From positions 806,001 to 870,000 of the forward strand of contig NZ_OY782186.1 in assembly GCF_963677685.1 (NCBI RefSeq): 64,000 nucleotides of DNA. Reading direction: 5' to 3'. The position numbers and the translations under genes are program-made. The first letter of the stretch is position 1. Each line of letters opens with the position of its first letter. Source of the DNA: an uncultured Bacteroides sp. (GTDB taxonomy: Bacteria > Bacteroidota > Bacteroidia > Bacteroidales > Bacteroidaceae). Below, in pieces: positions 47,742 to 56,054 of this stretch. A model generated the notes under the pieces. The model worked only from the letters and a program-made list of their open reading frames with translations, had not been told where the DNA came from and did not search any database.

Positions 47742-49165
47742 ATAAGACTATTAAGGTAAATTTGGGCTCTGCTAATGAGAATCAGGTAACTTTGAGAGAG
47801 AAGATTGGCTATGGCTTTGGCGACATGGCTTCTTCGATGTTTTGGAAATTGTTTGGTTCTTATTTGATGATTTTTTATACGGATGTATTTGGGCTTCCTG
47901 CTGCGGCTGTAGGGACAATGTTTCTGATTACACGAATATGGGATTCAGCTTTTGATCCAATAGTAGGTGTTATCTCTGATAGGACACATACCCGTTGGGG
48001 AAAGTTTCGTCCCTATTTGCTTTATTTGGCGATTCCTTTTGCATTGATTGGTATCTTGACATTTACAACTCCTGAACTTAGTGCTATGGGTAAACTGATT
48101 TATGCTTATGTTACTTATTCATTAATGATGATGGTCTACTCTGCGATAAATGTTCCATATGCCTCTTTATTGGGGGTAATGAGTCCTGACACAAAAGTAC
48201 GTAATATTCTTTCAACATATCGAATGACTTTTGCTTATATCGGTAGTTTTATCGCACTGCTGTTGTTTATGCCTATGGTCAACTATTTTGCAGGAGAAGG
48301 AGAGGAAGCTGATGAGCAGAAGGGATGGATGATGGCAGTAACAGTAATAGCAGCGATGTGTGCCTTGCTGTTCTATTTTTGTTTTACTTTTACTAAAGAA
48401 CGGGTAAAGCCGATAAAGGAAGAGCAAAGCTCTTTAAAAGAAGACCTGCTTAATCTGTTGAGTAATAAACCTTGGTGGATCTTGTTGGGGGCAGGAGTTG
48501 CAGCATTAGTGTTCAACTCTATTCGTGATGGAGCAACCGTATATTATTTTAAATATTTTGTGCTTGAGGCTGATTATGCAACGGTCTCATTTTTTGGCGT
48601 TTCTTTTGTGTTGAGTGGACTTTATCTTGCTGTTGGGCAAGCTGCCAATATTGTAGGAGTTATTATTGCAGCGCCCATAAGTAATTGTATAGGTAAAAAA
48701 AAGACTTACATGGGAGCCATGTCCATTGCTACAATATTAAGTATTATCTTTTATTGGTTTGCTAAAGGTGATTTAGCTTTGATTTTTGTTTTTCAAATAC
48801 TTATTAGCATTTGCGCAGGGAGTATTTTCCCTTTGCTTTGGTCTATGTATGCTGATTGCGCTGATTATTCGGAGCTTAAAACCGGCAATCGTGCTACGGG
48901 ATTAATATTCTCCTCTTCTTCGATGAGTCAAAAGTTTGGTTGGGCTATTGGTAGTGCACTTACAGGTTGGCTACTTGCTTACTATGGTTTTAAAGCAAAT
49001 GTGGCGCAGAGCGAAGAAACAATCCATGGTATTAGGATGTTTCTAAGTTTCCTTCCCGCTGTAGGTACAGTGCTGTCGGTACTTTTTATCAGTATGTATC
49101 CGTTAAGTGAAAAGAAGATGAAAACGATCACTAAAGAACTTGAAGCTAAAAGAAAAGAAAGATGA
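47738..49165 (+). CDS. GPH-family sugar:cation symporter (mannobiose uptake)
   Basis: A 475-residue inner-membrane transporter with about twelve membrane segments. Family motifs of the glycoside-pentoside-hexuronide group are present: [20 protein letters not shown] at the N-terminus, [21 protein letters not shown] after helix 2, and a conserved NVPYASL in helix 4. It should carry mannobiose or similar disaccharides from periplasm to cytoplasm with Na+ or H+. Its start and stop overlap both neighbours by four bases, so the three cytoplasmic steps are translated together. Confidence 0.94.
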   Translation: MNKTIKVNLGSANENQVTLREKIGYGFGDMASSMFWKLFGSYLMIFYTDVFGLPAAAVGTMFLITRIWDSAFDPIVGVISDRTHTRWGKFRPYLLYLAIPFALIGILTFTTPELSAMGKLIYAYVTYSLMMMVYSAINVPYASLLGVMSPDTKVRNILSTYRMTFAYIGSFIALLLFMPMVNYFAGEGEEADEQKGWMMAVTVIAAMCALLFYFCFTFTKERVKPIKEEQSSLKEDLLNLLSNKPWWILLGAGVAALVFNSIRDGATVYYFKYFVLEADYATVSFFGVSFVLSGLYLAVGQAANIVGVIIAAPISNCIGKKKTYMGAMSIATILSIIFYWFAKGDLALIFVFQILISICAGSIFPLLWSMYADCADYSELKTGNRATGLIFSSSSMSQKFGWAIGSALTGWLLAYYGFKANVAQSEETIHGIRMFLSFLPAVGTVLSVLFISMYPLSEKKMKTITKELEAKRKER

Positions 49166-50358
49166 AAAAGAAGATCTCTGTGCTTGTTGCTGAAATGGAA
49201 GAGGTGCTTACAAACAACATCCTGCCTTACTGGATGAATAAGATGGTCGATGAAGTAAATGGAGGTTTTTATGGCCGTATCACCGGTACAGAAGAATTAA
49301 TCCCTGAGGCTGAAAAAGGAGCTATCCTAAATGCCCGTATCTTGTGGACTTACTCGGCTGCTTATCGTCTTTTGCATCGGGATGAATATTTACATATGGC
49401 TACTCGTGCTAAACGAACGATTATAGATTCTTTTTATGATAAAGAATTTGGTGGTATCTATTGGTCTCTTGATTATAAAGGTAATCCTCTAGATAGTAAA
49501 AAGCAAATTTATGCCATTGGTTTTGCTATCTACGGATTAAGTGAATATTATCGTGCAACGCTGGATACAGAGGGATTTACTTACGCCATCCATCTATTTG
49601 AAAGTATCGAAAAATATAGCTTTGATACCAATAAGAATGGTTATTGTGAGGCGTTGACTCGTGAGTGGGCTGAGATGGCGGATATGCGTTTGAGTGATAA
49701 AGATGCTAATGAGCGGAAAACGATGAATACGCATTTGCATATTTTGGAGCCATACACTAATCTTTATCGGGTTTGGAAGGATGAGAGATTAGAGCAGCAA
49801 TTGCGAAACCTTATTTATCTTTTTACTGATAAAATACTTGATAAGGATACTCATCATCTGCAACTATTTTTCAATGATGATTGGGAAAACAAATACAACA
49901 TTATTTCTTGTGGACACGACATTGAGGCATCTTGGCTTATTCATGAAGCAGCTCTCGAATTGGGCGACAAAGCGTTGCTTGCTACGGTTGAGCCCCTTGT
50001 GCAGCAGATAGCTCGTGCAGCAACCGAAGGGTTCACACCGGGCGCAGGAATGATTTACGAAAGAAATCTTGATAATGCTCATCTTGATGCCGACCGTCAC
50101 TGGTGGGTACAAGCTGAAACAGTCGTTGGTTACCTGAACATCTATCAACACTTTGGTGATGAAGAAGCTTTAAGTAAAGCCGTCGATTGTTGGACCTTTA
50201 TTAAATCTCACTTGATAGACCGTGAAAATGGTGAATGGTATTGGAGTATTCGCGCTGATGGTACAGTGAATCGTGAAGATGACAAAGCCGGTTTTTGGAA
50301 ATGTCCTTATCACAATGGGCGTATGTGTCTCGAAGTGATGGAGAGATTTAAAGAATAG
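49162..50358 (+). CDS. Cellobiose/mannobiose 2-epimerase
   Basis: A 398-residue AGE-superfamily enzyme with an (alpha/alpha)6 barrel. It converts the reducing mannose of mannobiose to glucose, giving the substrate of the GH130 enzyme. Motifs: NILPYWMNKMVDEVNGGFYG at the start, NARILWTYSAAYR, GHDIEASWLIHEA (catalytic His), and DRHWWVQAETVVGYLN (second catalytic His). The length is that of characterised Bacteroides cellobiose 2-epimerases. It is the last gene of the mannan locus. Confidence 0.95.
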   Translation: MKKKISVLVAEMEEVLTNNILPYWMNKMVDEVNGGFYGRITGTEELIPEAEKGAILNARILWTYSAAYRLLHRDEYLHMATRAKRTIIDSFYDKEFGGIYWSLDYKGNPLDSKKQIYAIGFAIYGLSEYYRATLDTEGFTYAIHLFESIEKYSFDTNKNGYCEALTREWAEMADMRLSDKDANERKTMNTHLHILEPYTNLYRVWKDERLEQQLRNLIYLFTDKILDKDTHHLQLFFNDDWENKYNIISCGHDIEASWLIHEAALELGDKALLATVEPLVQQIARAATEGFTPGAGMIYERNLDNAHLDADRHWWVQAETVVGYLNIYQHFGDEEALSKAVDCWTFIKSHLIDRENGEWYWSIRADGTVNREDDKAGFWKCPYHNGRMCLEVMERFKE

Positions 50359-50482
50359 TTTTCTTTTCCTTTCTGATACACATAAGTTGTGCTTTAATCA
50401 ATTCCATGCATCTATTTATCATTAGAATCTATCAGTCTGCTTACTCCTCATCTTTATGAGATATAATAATACCTGATACATA

Positions 50483-50604
50483 AGATTTTGCTTGAGGATG
50501 AATTCAAGGACTTGTTTCTACAATCTCCATAAATTCGATAGGCAAATGACTAATCCATAAATAAGTTTTTTGATAAGATTGATCTCATAGGGCATTACTC
50601 TGTT
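50483..50604 (-). repeat. Decayed fourth copy of the small secreted-protein unit
   Basis: A short stretch at about 50495-50540 (GGATGAATTCAAGGACTTG) matches the middle of the three downstream genes, in the same orientation but with many changes and no open frame. From 50551 on, the 3' flanking sequence typical of each unit begins. This looks like the ruined end of a tandem array. The remaining 50359-50482 shows nothing recognisable. Confidence 0.65.
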
Positions 50605-51084
50605 TTAATAGATGAATAGAAAAGATGATATATCTTTTACTTTATATTTATCTCCAATAAGGTTTGCTTTCTCTTGATCTGTCATTGTTTCTGGAAATTG
50701 ATCCCAAAAGGTGGAATACTCTACTCGTGGATTCATGAATTCTATGTTGAGAACAAAACTTCCTTCCTTGTCTTTAATTGTCTTCATTATGAAATCGTAA
50801 TCTCTAGAGCATATTGTAATTTCTTTAACAAAACATTTTCCCTCTGGATGAATCCAAGGACTTGTTTCTCCGGAGGCCATAAAATGGATGGGGAGATATC
50901 TTTCATACTCTTTTAGAAATATGGCTAGCGGTTTGCCAATAAATTCACTTTTTCTTTTTTCAAGATGTTTCATTACGGCGATCGTATCTGATAGTGAAGT
51001 CTCAATATTGATGGGGGTACTTTGTGCTTTTGCTGAAATAGCTGTGCAAAGTAGAATAGTGATAGTAATGATAATACTCTTCAT
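50605..51084 (-). CDS. Small secreted protein, tandem copy 1
   Basis: A 159-residue protein with a signal peptide (cleavage near AKAQ). The mature part is about 138 residues: GKPLAIFLKEYERYLPI, SPWIHPEGKCFV, EFMNPRVEYSTFWDQFPETMTDQEK. The family is not recognised. Two neighbouring genes are close copies in the same direction, about 654 bp apart, with flanking DNA also duplicated. One conserved Cys is near residue 87 (GKCFV). It is probably periplasmic or exported. Confidence 0.8.
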   Translation of the reverse strand: MKSIIITITILLCTAISAKAQSTPINIETSLSDTIAVMKHLEKRKSEFIGKPLAIFLKEYERYLPIHFMASGETSPWIHPEGKCFVKEITICSRDYDFIMKTIKDKEGSFVLNIEFMNPRVEYSTFWDQFPETMTDQEKANLIGDKYKVKDISSFLFIY

Positions 51085-51248
51085 GATGTTCGCTTTTGTT
51101 TTTACATATATAAGAATTTATTTCTTCATCGCAATTTTTATTAATAGGGTATACAGTATAACCAGATAAGTAATGTTTCTTATGATAAAAGAGGAAGTTT
51201 ATTTAATCCATAAATAAGTTTTTTGATAAGATTGATCTCATAGGGGCA

Positions 51249-51737
51249 TTACTCTGTTTTATCGATGAATAGATAAGATGATATATCTTTTATTTTATAT
51301 TTATCTCCAATAAGGTTTGCTTTCTCTTGATCTGTCATTGTTTCTGGAAATTGATTCCAAAAGGTGGAATAATCTACTCGTGGATTCATGAATTCTATTC
51401 TGAGAGCAAAACTTCCTTCCTTATCTTTATATTTCTTCATTACGAAATTGTAATCTCTAAAGCATATTGTAATGTCTTGAACAAAACATTTTCCCTCTGG
51501 ATGAATCCAAGGACTTGTTTCTCCAGAGGCCATAAAACGGATGGGGAGATATCTTTCATACTCTTTTAGAAATATGGCTAGCGGTTTGCCAATAAATTCA
51601 CTTTTTCTTTTTTTAAGGTGTTGCATTACGGCGATCGTATCTGATAGTGAAGTCCCAATATTGATCGGGTTACTTTGTGCTTTTGTTGAAATAGCTGTGC
51701 AAAGTAGAATAGTGATAGTAATGATAATACTCTTCAT
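51249..51737 (-). CDS. Small secreted protein, tandem copy 2
   Basis: A 162-residue copy of the preceding protein with scattered substitutions (for example CSRDYDFIMK becomes CFRDYNFVMK) and three extra C-terminal residues. The signal peptide is almost identical. Changes are spread through the mature part and keep the frame, so the copies have lasted under selection or are recent. The upstream spacer (about 175 bp) is shared with copy 1; no separate promoter is obvious. Confidence 0.8.
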   Translation of the reverse strand: MKSIIITITILLCTAISTKAQSNPINIGTSLSDTIAVMQHLKKRKSEFIGKPLAIFLKEYERYLPIRFMASGETSPWIHPEGKCFVQDITICFRDYNFVMKKYKDKEGSFALRIEFMNPRVDYSTFWNQFPETMTDQEKANLIGDKYKIKDISSYLFIDKTE

Positions 51738-51912
51738 GATGTTCGCTTTTGTTTTTTACATATATAAGAATCTATTTCTTCATCGCAATTTTTATTAATA
51801 GGGTATACAATATAACCAGATAAGCAATGTTTCTTATGATAAAAGAGGAAGTTTATTTAATCCATAAATAAGTTTTTTGATAAGATTGATCTCATAGGGG
51901 CATTACTCTGTT

Positions 51913-52407
51913 TTAATAGATGAATAGATAAGATGATATATCTTTTACTTTATATTTATCTCTAATAAGGTTTGCTTTCTCTTGATCTGTCATTGTTTCT
52001 GGAAATTGATCCCAAAAGGTGGAATACTCTACTCGTGGATTCATGAATTCTATTCTGAGAACAAAATTACCTTCCTTGTCTTTAATTTTCTTCATTAGGA
52101 AATCGTAATCTCTAAAGCATATTATAATTGCTTCAACAAAACATTTTCCCTCTGGATGAATCCAAGGACTTGTTTCTGCGGAGGCCATAAAACGGATGGG
52201 GAGATATCTTTCATACTCTTTTAGAAATATGGCTAGCGGTTTGCCAATAAATTCACTTTTTCTTTTTTCAAGGTGTTGCATTACGGCGATCGTATCTGAT
52301 AGTGAAGTCCCAATATTGATCGGGTTACTTTGTGCTTTTGCTGAAATAGCTGTGCAAAGTAGAATAGTGATAGTAATGATAATCTTATGATAATTATTCT
52401 TTTGCAT
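51913..52407 (-). CDS. Small secreted protein, tandem copy 3 (first in transcription)
   Basis: A 164-residue copy starting at the ATG at 52405-52407. A longer frame reaches 52437, but the -7 element at 52435-52442 would place transcription start inside that extension, so the inner ATG is preferred. Its N-terminus (MQKNNYHKIIITITILL) differs from the other copies, then the sequences agree. As the first gene behind the visible promoter it may drive the whole array. Confidence 0.8.
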   Translation of the reverse strand: MQKNNYHKIIITITILLCTAISAKAQSNPINIGTSLSDTIAVMQHLEKRKSEFIGKPLAIFLKEYERYLPIRFMASAETSPWIHPEGKCFVEAIIICFRDYDFLMKKIKDKEGNFVLRIEFMNPRVEYSTFWDQFPETMTDQEKANLIRDKYKVKDISSYLFIY

Positions 52408-52434
52408 GATAGTGTTGTTTTGAACAGATATGTG

Positions 52435-52442
52435 CAAATATA
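52435..52442 (-). promoter_or_regulatory. -7 element before the tandem array
   Basis: On the minus strand this reads TATATTTG, a match to TAnnTTTG, 27 bases before the preferred ATG of copy 3. Confidence 0.5.
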
Positions 52443-52703
52443 GTGTTTTATTGTAACTTTTTGGTCTTAAATGATGAAAAATGAATACTAAATAGCATGA
52501 AGTAGAAGAATATTTGTCTTTTGTGTTTTTTCAAATAATTAAAGTCTGCCTCTGTTAGGGATAGTCTAAAAGGAGGTTAACCAAATTAAGAGATAAAGAA
52601 AATAATAGTCAACCATTTCTAGGGTAATACACAGTCTGTTATTGTTCAGTTTGTTGAAACTACTTTTTTAACGCATTAAACATTTTGTTTCAACGCAATA
52701 AGT

Positions 52704-52730
52704 ATTCTGTTTCATCCTATGAAACAGAAT
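52704..52730. promoter_or_regulatory. Perfect palindrome, possible operator
   Basis: ATTCTGTTTCA and TGAAACAGAAT form an 11-bp perfect inverted repeat around a five-base centre. A related pair, GTTGAAAC and GTTTCAAC, lies within the preceding 60 bases. There is no T-run straight after it, so a protein-binding site is as likely as a terminator. Confidence 0.4.
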
Positions 52731-52884
52731 GAAGTAATTGCATCTTTGACTTTTATTGAATTGAGTAGACAGTTTTTGTTCTTTCTTACTAAAAAGGTAG
52801 GCTGTTTTTGTTTACTTATTAGAGTTTAATTTCTAAAAAGGAATCCGTTTTTTTATGATTGGCGTTTCGTTTTCTGTAGTTGTT

Positions 52885-52960
52885 TGTGAAGGTTTAGTAC
52901 ACTGTGTTTGTGGATCAAAGTTACACCACGTACTTGTCCAGTCAGGCGGGGTAAAAGACG
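52885..52960 (-). pseudogene. Remnant of beta-helix lipoprotein gene 3' end
   Basis: About 70 bases match 54655-54725 closely. On the minus strand they encode DWTSTWCNFDPQ, as in the intact gene, but one base is missing after that and the last codons are out of frame. No further coding similarity is seen beyond about 52960. Together with the intact copy it forms a direct repeat around the toxin-like gene. Confidence 0.8.
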
Positions 52961-53060
52961 TTTTTTTAGCTTGGTGAGTTGTTTGATAAGTTCGATTTTA
53001 TATTCAAAATGTGAAATCTGTAATTATCTAGACTGTAATATATTAGTAATATTCTTGATT

Positions 53061-53068
53061 TATGTTTG
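53061..53068 (+). promoter_or_regulatory. -7 element of the aerolysin-like gene
   Basis: TATGTTTG matches TAnnTTTG, 55 bases before the ATG at 53124. The -33 region has no clear TTTG. Confidence 0.5.
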
Positions 53069-53123
53069 CATAAAATAACACAGAAACTATTTTTATTATT
53101 TATTTTATAAAACTTTTATTATT

Positions 53124-54341
53124 ATGAAAAAAATTAATTTATTGTTTTATCTGTTTGCTGTACTTGTATTTTCTGCGTGCCAACAAGATGATTTAGATGT
53201 CAATTTGGTGAAGAAAGAAACATCTGTGAATACACCTAAGACAAGAGGTGGAGTTCAAGACTATTATGATGAGGATGAACAGCCTATTTACAAACTACTA
53301 GGTATGCCTGTTTATATTATAAACAGAGGAAATACTAGCTTAAATGGGGGGTATTTAACTGCTAACTCAAATAATACTGTTAGTTTGAGTCCTAAAGATT
53401 CTAATAAGAATCAAAGATGGCTTATTGATCCTTATGATAGAACTTTAGCCTCTCCTGCTGGCGGTTCTGATGATACTGATGCATATGTTGATTACGGAAT
53501 TTATTCTTTTGATATGACTAACTCTAGAAAATATTTAGGAATGAATAGCAACAATGTCATGACACCAAGTCTAATTTATAAAGATGATAAAAATAAACTT
53601 CATCAATGGCGATTTGAATTTAGAAAAAATTCCTATTCTGAAGAATGGTTTCCTAATGGTTATATGGAAATTTTTCAGCCAAAATATAATCCTTGGTGGG
53701 ATGGGTATATGGGATGTGCTGGCTCTACAGTTTCTTTTGTTCACTATACTGCTGCGGATTTTTGGGAAATTCAACCAGCAGAAAATTTTAGATTGGCTAA
53801 GTTGACTTGGTCCTTAGATGCAGGAGATGTAATTAAAGCATTGCCAACATTTCTACAAGAAGTCCAAGTAAATAATTCTAGCTCCGTAACAGCAGAAATG
53901 ACAGCCTCTTTCAATAGAAGAGCCTCAGAGACTTCAACCTTTAATAAATCTGTGGGATCTCAAATAGAACTTCACACAACTGCAAAAGTGAGCATTCCAT
54001 TAATTGCCTCGGCTAAGATAGATATAACTAATACGACTAGTGCAAACTGGCAATGGGGAGGGAGTGAAACAAGAGAGGATACTCGTGCTTATTCATTCAA
54101 TATGAAGGTACCGCCTTATACCTCTGTTACGGCAAAGATTATGGTACAAATAAGCCAATTATCAGCAAGCTATGTTGCTGACTTTATTGGTGAAATATCT
54201 GGTCGTCCATTGCGTATTTCTGGTAAATGGGAAGGTGTGCAAGCCGGAAATGTTTATTATGAAATAGTGGATAATAAAACTAATAATGTTTTGAAATCAT
54301 TCGAAGGCATACCTGAAGCAACGGTTCTTCTCAACAAATAA
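53124..54341 (+). CDS. Lipoprotein with ricin-type lectin domain and aerolysin-like pore-forming domain
   Basis: A 405-residue lipoprotein (FSAC, Cys19). Residues about 55-220 look like a beta-trefoil lectin with three QxW-type positions: NQRWLIDP (97-99), HQWRFEF (160-162) and DFWEIQP (213-214). Residues about 225-385 look like the aerolysin/ETX-MTX2 fold: a Ser/Thr-rich, alternating stretch suited to a membrane hairpin (about 250-310), then MKVPPYTSVTAKIMVQI (327-343), a pattern common in this group, and a last beta strand region. No activation peptide is obvious. Inference: a glycan-targeted pore former or a membrane-binding relative, perhaps against other bacteria or host cells. It has its own promoter and terminator and is flanked by direct repeats. 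Confidence 0.72.
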   Translation: MKKINLLFYLFAVLVFSACQQDDLDVNLVKKETSVNTPKTRGGVQDYYDEDEQPIYKLLGMPVYIINRGNTSLNGGYLTANSNNTVSLSPKDSNKNQRWLIDPYDRTLASPAGGSDDTDAYVDYGIYSFDMTNSRKYLGMNSNNVMTPSLIYKDDKNKLHQWRFEFRKNSYSEEWFPNGYMEIFQPKYNPWWDGYMGCAGSTVSFVHYTAADFWEIQPAENFRLAKLTWSLDAGDVIKALPTFLQEVQVNNSSSVTAEMTASFNRRASETSTFNKSVGSQIELHTTAKVSIPLIASAKIDITNTTSANWQWGGSETREDTRAYSFNMKVPPYTSVTAKIMVQISQLSASYVADFIGEISGRPLRISGKWEGVQAGNVYYEIVDNKTNNVLKSFEGIPEATVLLNK

Positions 54342-54398
54342 TTGAGGTTATAGTATTATAAAAGAAGATATTTGCTAAATGTTCGTTGAATAGTATCA

Positions 54399-54438
54399 AA
54401 GGTGTTGAACTCTCAAAAGGTCAACACCTTCTTTTATT
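54399..54438 (+). terminator. Terminator of the aerolysin-like gene
   Basis: AAGGTGTTGA at 54399-54408 pairs with TCAACACCTT at 54421-54430, followed by CTTTTATTT; it lies 58 bases after the stop. The rest of the gap to 54660 shows no gene. Confidence 0.85.
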
Positions 54439-54660
54439 TACTTACCCGTTAATGAAGTTAAGAAGTGAACAAAATGATTAATATAAGATTATACAGGTTA
54501 TTTTACTGTTTTATTTTTTAGTTCTTCAATTGAGATATCATCTTCTAGCAGCAGAAGAATTAGAAATAAAGCTTTTATTCTTCAGTACTACTGGTTGAAT
54601 CTCTTTGATACGTATTATGTAGGACACATAGAGCTTTTGTAGTATGCTGGATCTGAAGGC

Positions 54661-55818
54661 TTAGTACACTGTGTTTTGTGGATCAAAATTACACCACGTA
54701 CTTGTCCAGTCGGGTAGAGTAGGAGATGTGGAAGCAGAGAAGGTTACATTTTCTTGAGAAGCAGGACTACCTGTTATGTTCTCTGGATATCCGCTTATGG
54801 TTGAATTACTAAAATGAACGGCTGTGTTGCTTCCGAGCGCTATGCCTGCACCGTAAAGTCCTAATAGACTTTCATTACTTGGACGCAGATTGTTGCCATC
54901 AATGTATTGACCGGTGTTCTGGAAGTTCGCATCTACTGAATAAGGGCCGTAAAGAGTGGCATGGTTAAAGCTGGGTGCTGTAATGGGTTGCGCATTACTG
55001 TTTTCGGTATTGTTATCACATTCAAAGCCGTGGGAGGTTGATATATCGGCAATGCGGGAATTACGTATCCCTAGCATGTAATTGCAGCTACCACGATAGC
55101 CATTATCTGCGTCGAAATCATCATCCCAGCAGTGATAAGCGACTAAGTAATCACAGTTGACGGTTCCTCCAAACCACTCAAAGGCATCATCGTTGGAATA
55201 AGATACTTGCAGGTGGTCTACTTGCGTGCCACTTCCTACAGAACCGAAAGTAATGCCATTTATCTCTTGATTCTTTTTAAAGGGATATCCCGCAAATTCG
55301 ACACGTACATAACTGATAATGCCGGAATTATCTTTGTCGTTATTTCCACCGTGCATTGTACGTGGTCCACCTTCTATTTGCATAATGCCACTATTATTCG
55401 TTGCATTGCCACAGATGATGAGCCCTCCCCAATCACCCGGTTTACGATTGCCGGGAGCTTTTTCGGAAGTAAAGACGATCGGTTCGGTAGGAGTCCCCTT
55501 GGCATATAATTTCCCTCCCGGCTCTACAATTAGAGCAGCCATTGTTTCATGATCTCCTTTAATAACAGTACCCGGCTCGATGGTAAGTGTAGCACCATTG
55601 GTAATGTAACACCATCCTTTCATTAAGTAGGTGCCTTTCTTTAGTGTTTGGTTGTGAGTGATGAGAAATTCTAGTTCACCATTGCCGATGATATTTCCTC
55701 CAAAAATAATGTTGTTGTCATTATCTTCACTAGTAGAATTGGAGCAGCTTATTACGATAAGGCAGAAGAAGCATGAGGCAATGATATAAGCTATTTTTAT
55801 GTTCATTCGATTGGTCAT
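54661..55818 (-). CDS. Beta-helix lipoprotein, shorter paralogue
   Basis: A 385-residue lipoprotein (VISC, Cys25) with right-handed beta-helix character: repeated glycine- and hydrophobic-rich turns such as GATLTIEPGTVIKGD, AALIVEPGGKLYAKGT and PGDWGGLIICGNA, then DAFEWFGGTVNCDYLVAYHCWDDDFD. It shares these with the 532-residue neighbour at 56055 but lacks about 150 residues in the C-terminal half. Asp/Asn-rich loops may bind calcium. No pectinolytic catalytic residues are identified. It is the third gene of the receptor operon, or a separately expressed one, since 236 bases precede it. Its last ~20 codons are duplicated at 52885-52960. Confidence 0.85.
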   Translation of the reverse strand: MTNRMNIKIAYIIASCFFCLIVISCSNSTSEDNDNNIIFGGNIIGNGELEFLITHNQTLKKGTYLMKGWCYITNGATLTIEPGTVIKGDHETMAALIVEPGGKLYAKGTPTEPIVFTSEKAPGNRKPGDWGGLIICGNATNNSGIMQIEGGPRTMHGGNNDKDNSGIISYVRVEFAGYPFKKNQEINGITFGSVGSGTQVDHLQVSYSNDDAFEWFGGTVNCDYLVAYHCWDDDFDADNGYRGSCNYMLGIRNSRIADISTSHGFECDNNTENSNAQPITAPSFNHATLYGPYSVDANFQNTGQYIDGNNLRPSNESLLGLYGAGIALGSNTAVHFSNSTISGYPENITGSPASQENVTFSASTSPTLPDWTSTWCNFDPQNTVY

Positions 55819-56054
55819 TATAAAGAATCAATTAATTGTGTTGTTTTTAGTTTTTCTTTATTTAGATAGAGAGGGAAAGATCTTGACTTTCTAAATATGA
55901 ACAAATAAAAGGTCGTTTTTGATTCCTTATTGTCTTGGAAAACTAATTTTAGATAAAAGAAGGACGCCTTCATTACCAAGAAACCACGTATCGATGGAGC
56001 TTAGGTAAGAAGACGCCCTTGGATTTTAGTGTCTATTTATTGAATCGTTTCCGA

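Larger units (their letters stand above)
50551..52400 (-). repeat. Tandem array with ~654-bp units
   Basis: The block beginning ATCCATAAATAAG recurs at 50553, 51206 and 51860, spacings of 653 and 654 bases. Each unit holds a 3' spacer, one complete small-protein gene and its upstream sequence. Such direct repeats can gain or lose copies by homologous recombination. Confidence 0.85.
52443..53060. other. Long intergenic region with palindromes and a gene remnant
   Basis: No intact gene is seen. It holds a cluster of TGAAACA-type inverted repeats (about 52650-52730) and, at 52885-52960, a remnant of the 3' end of the beta-helix lipoprotein gene found at 54661. The remainder is AT-rich with runs of T. 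Confidence 0.6.

Noticed and set aside
50483..52407. CRISPR array
   Set aside because: The repeats are about 654 bp, contain protein genes and have no short repeat-spacer pattern; no cas genes are present.
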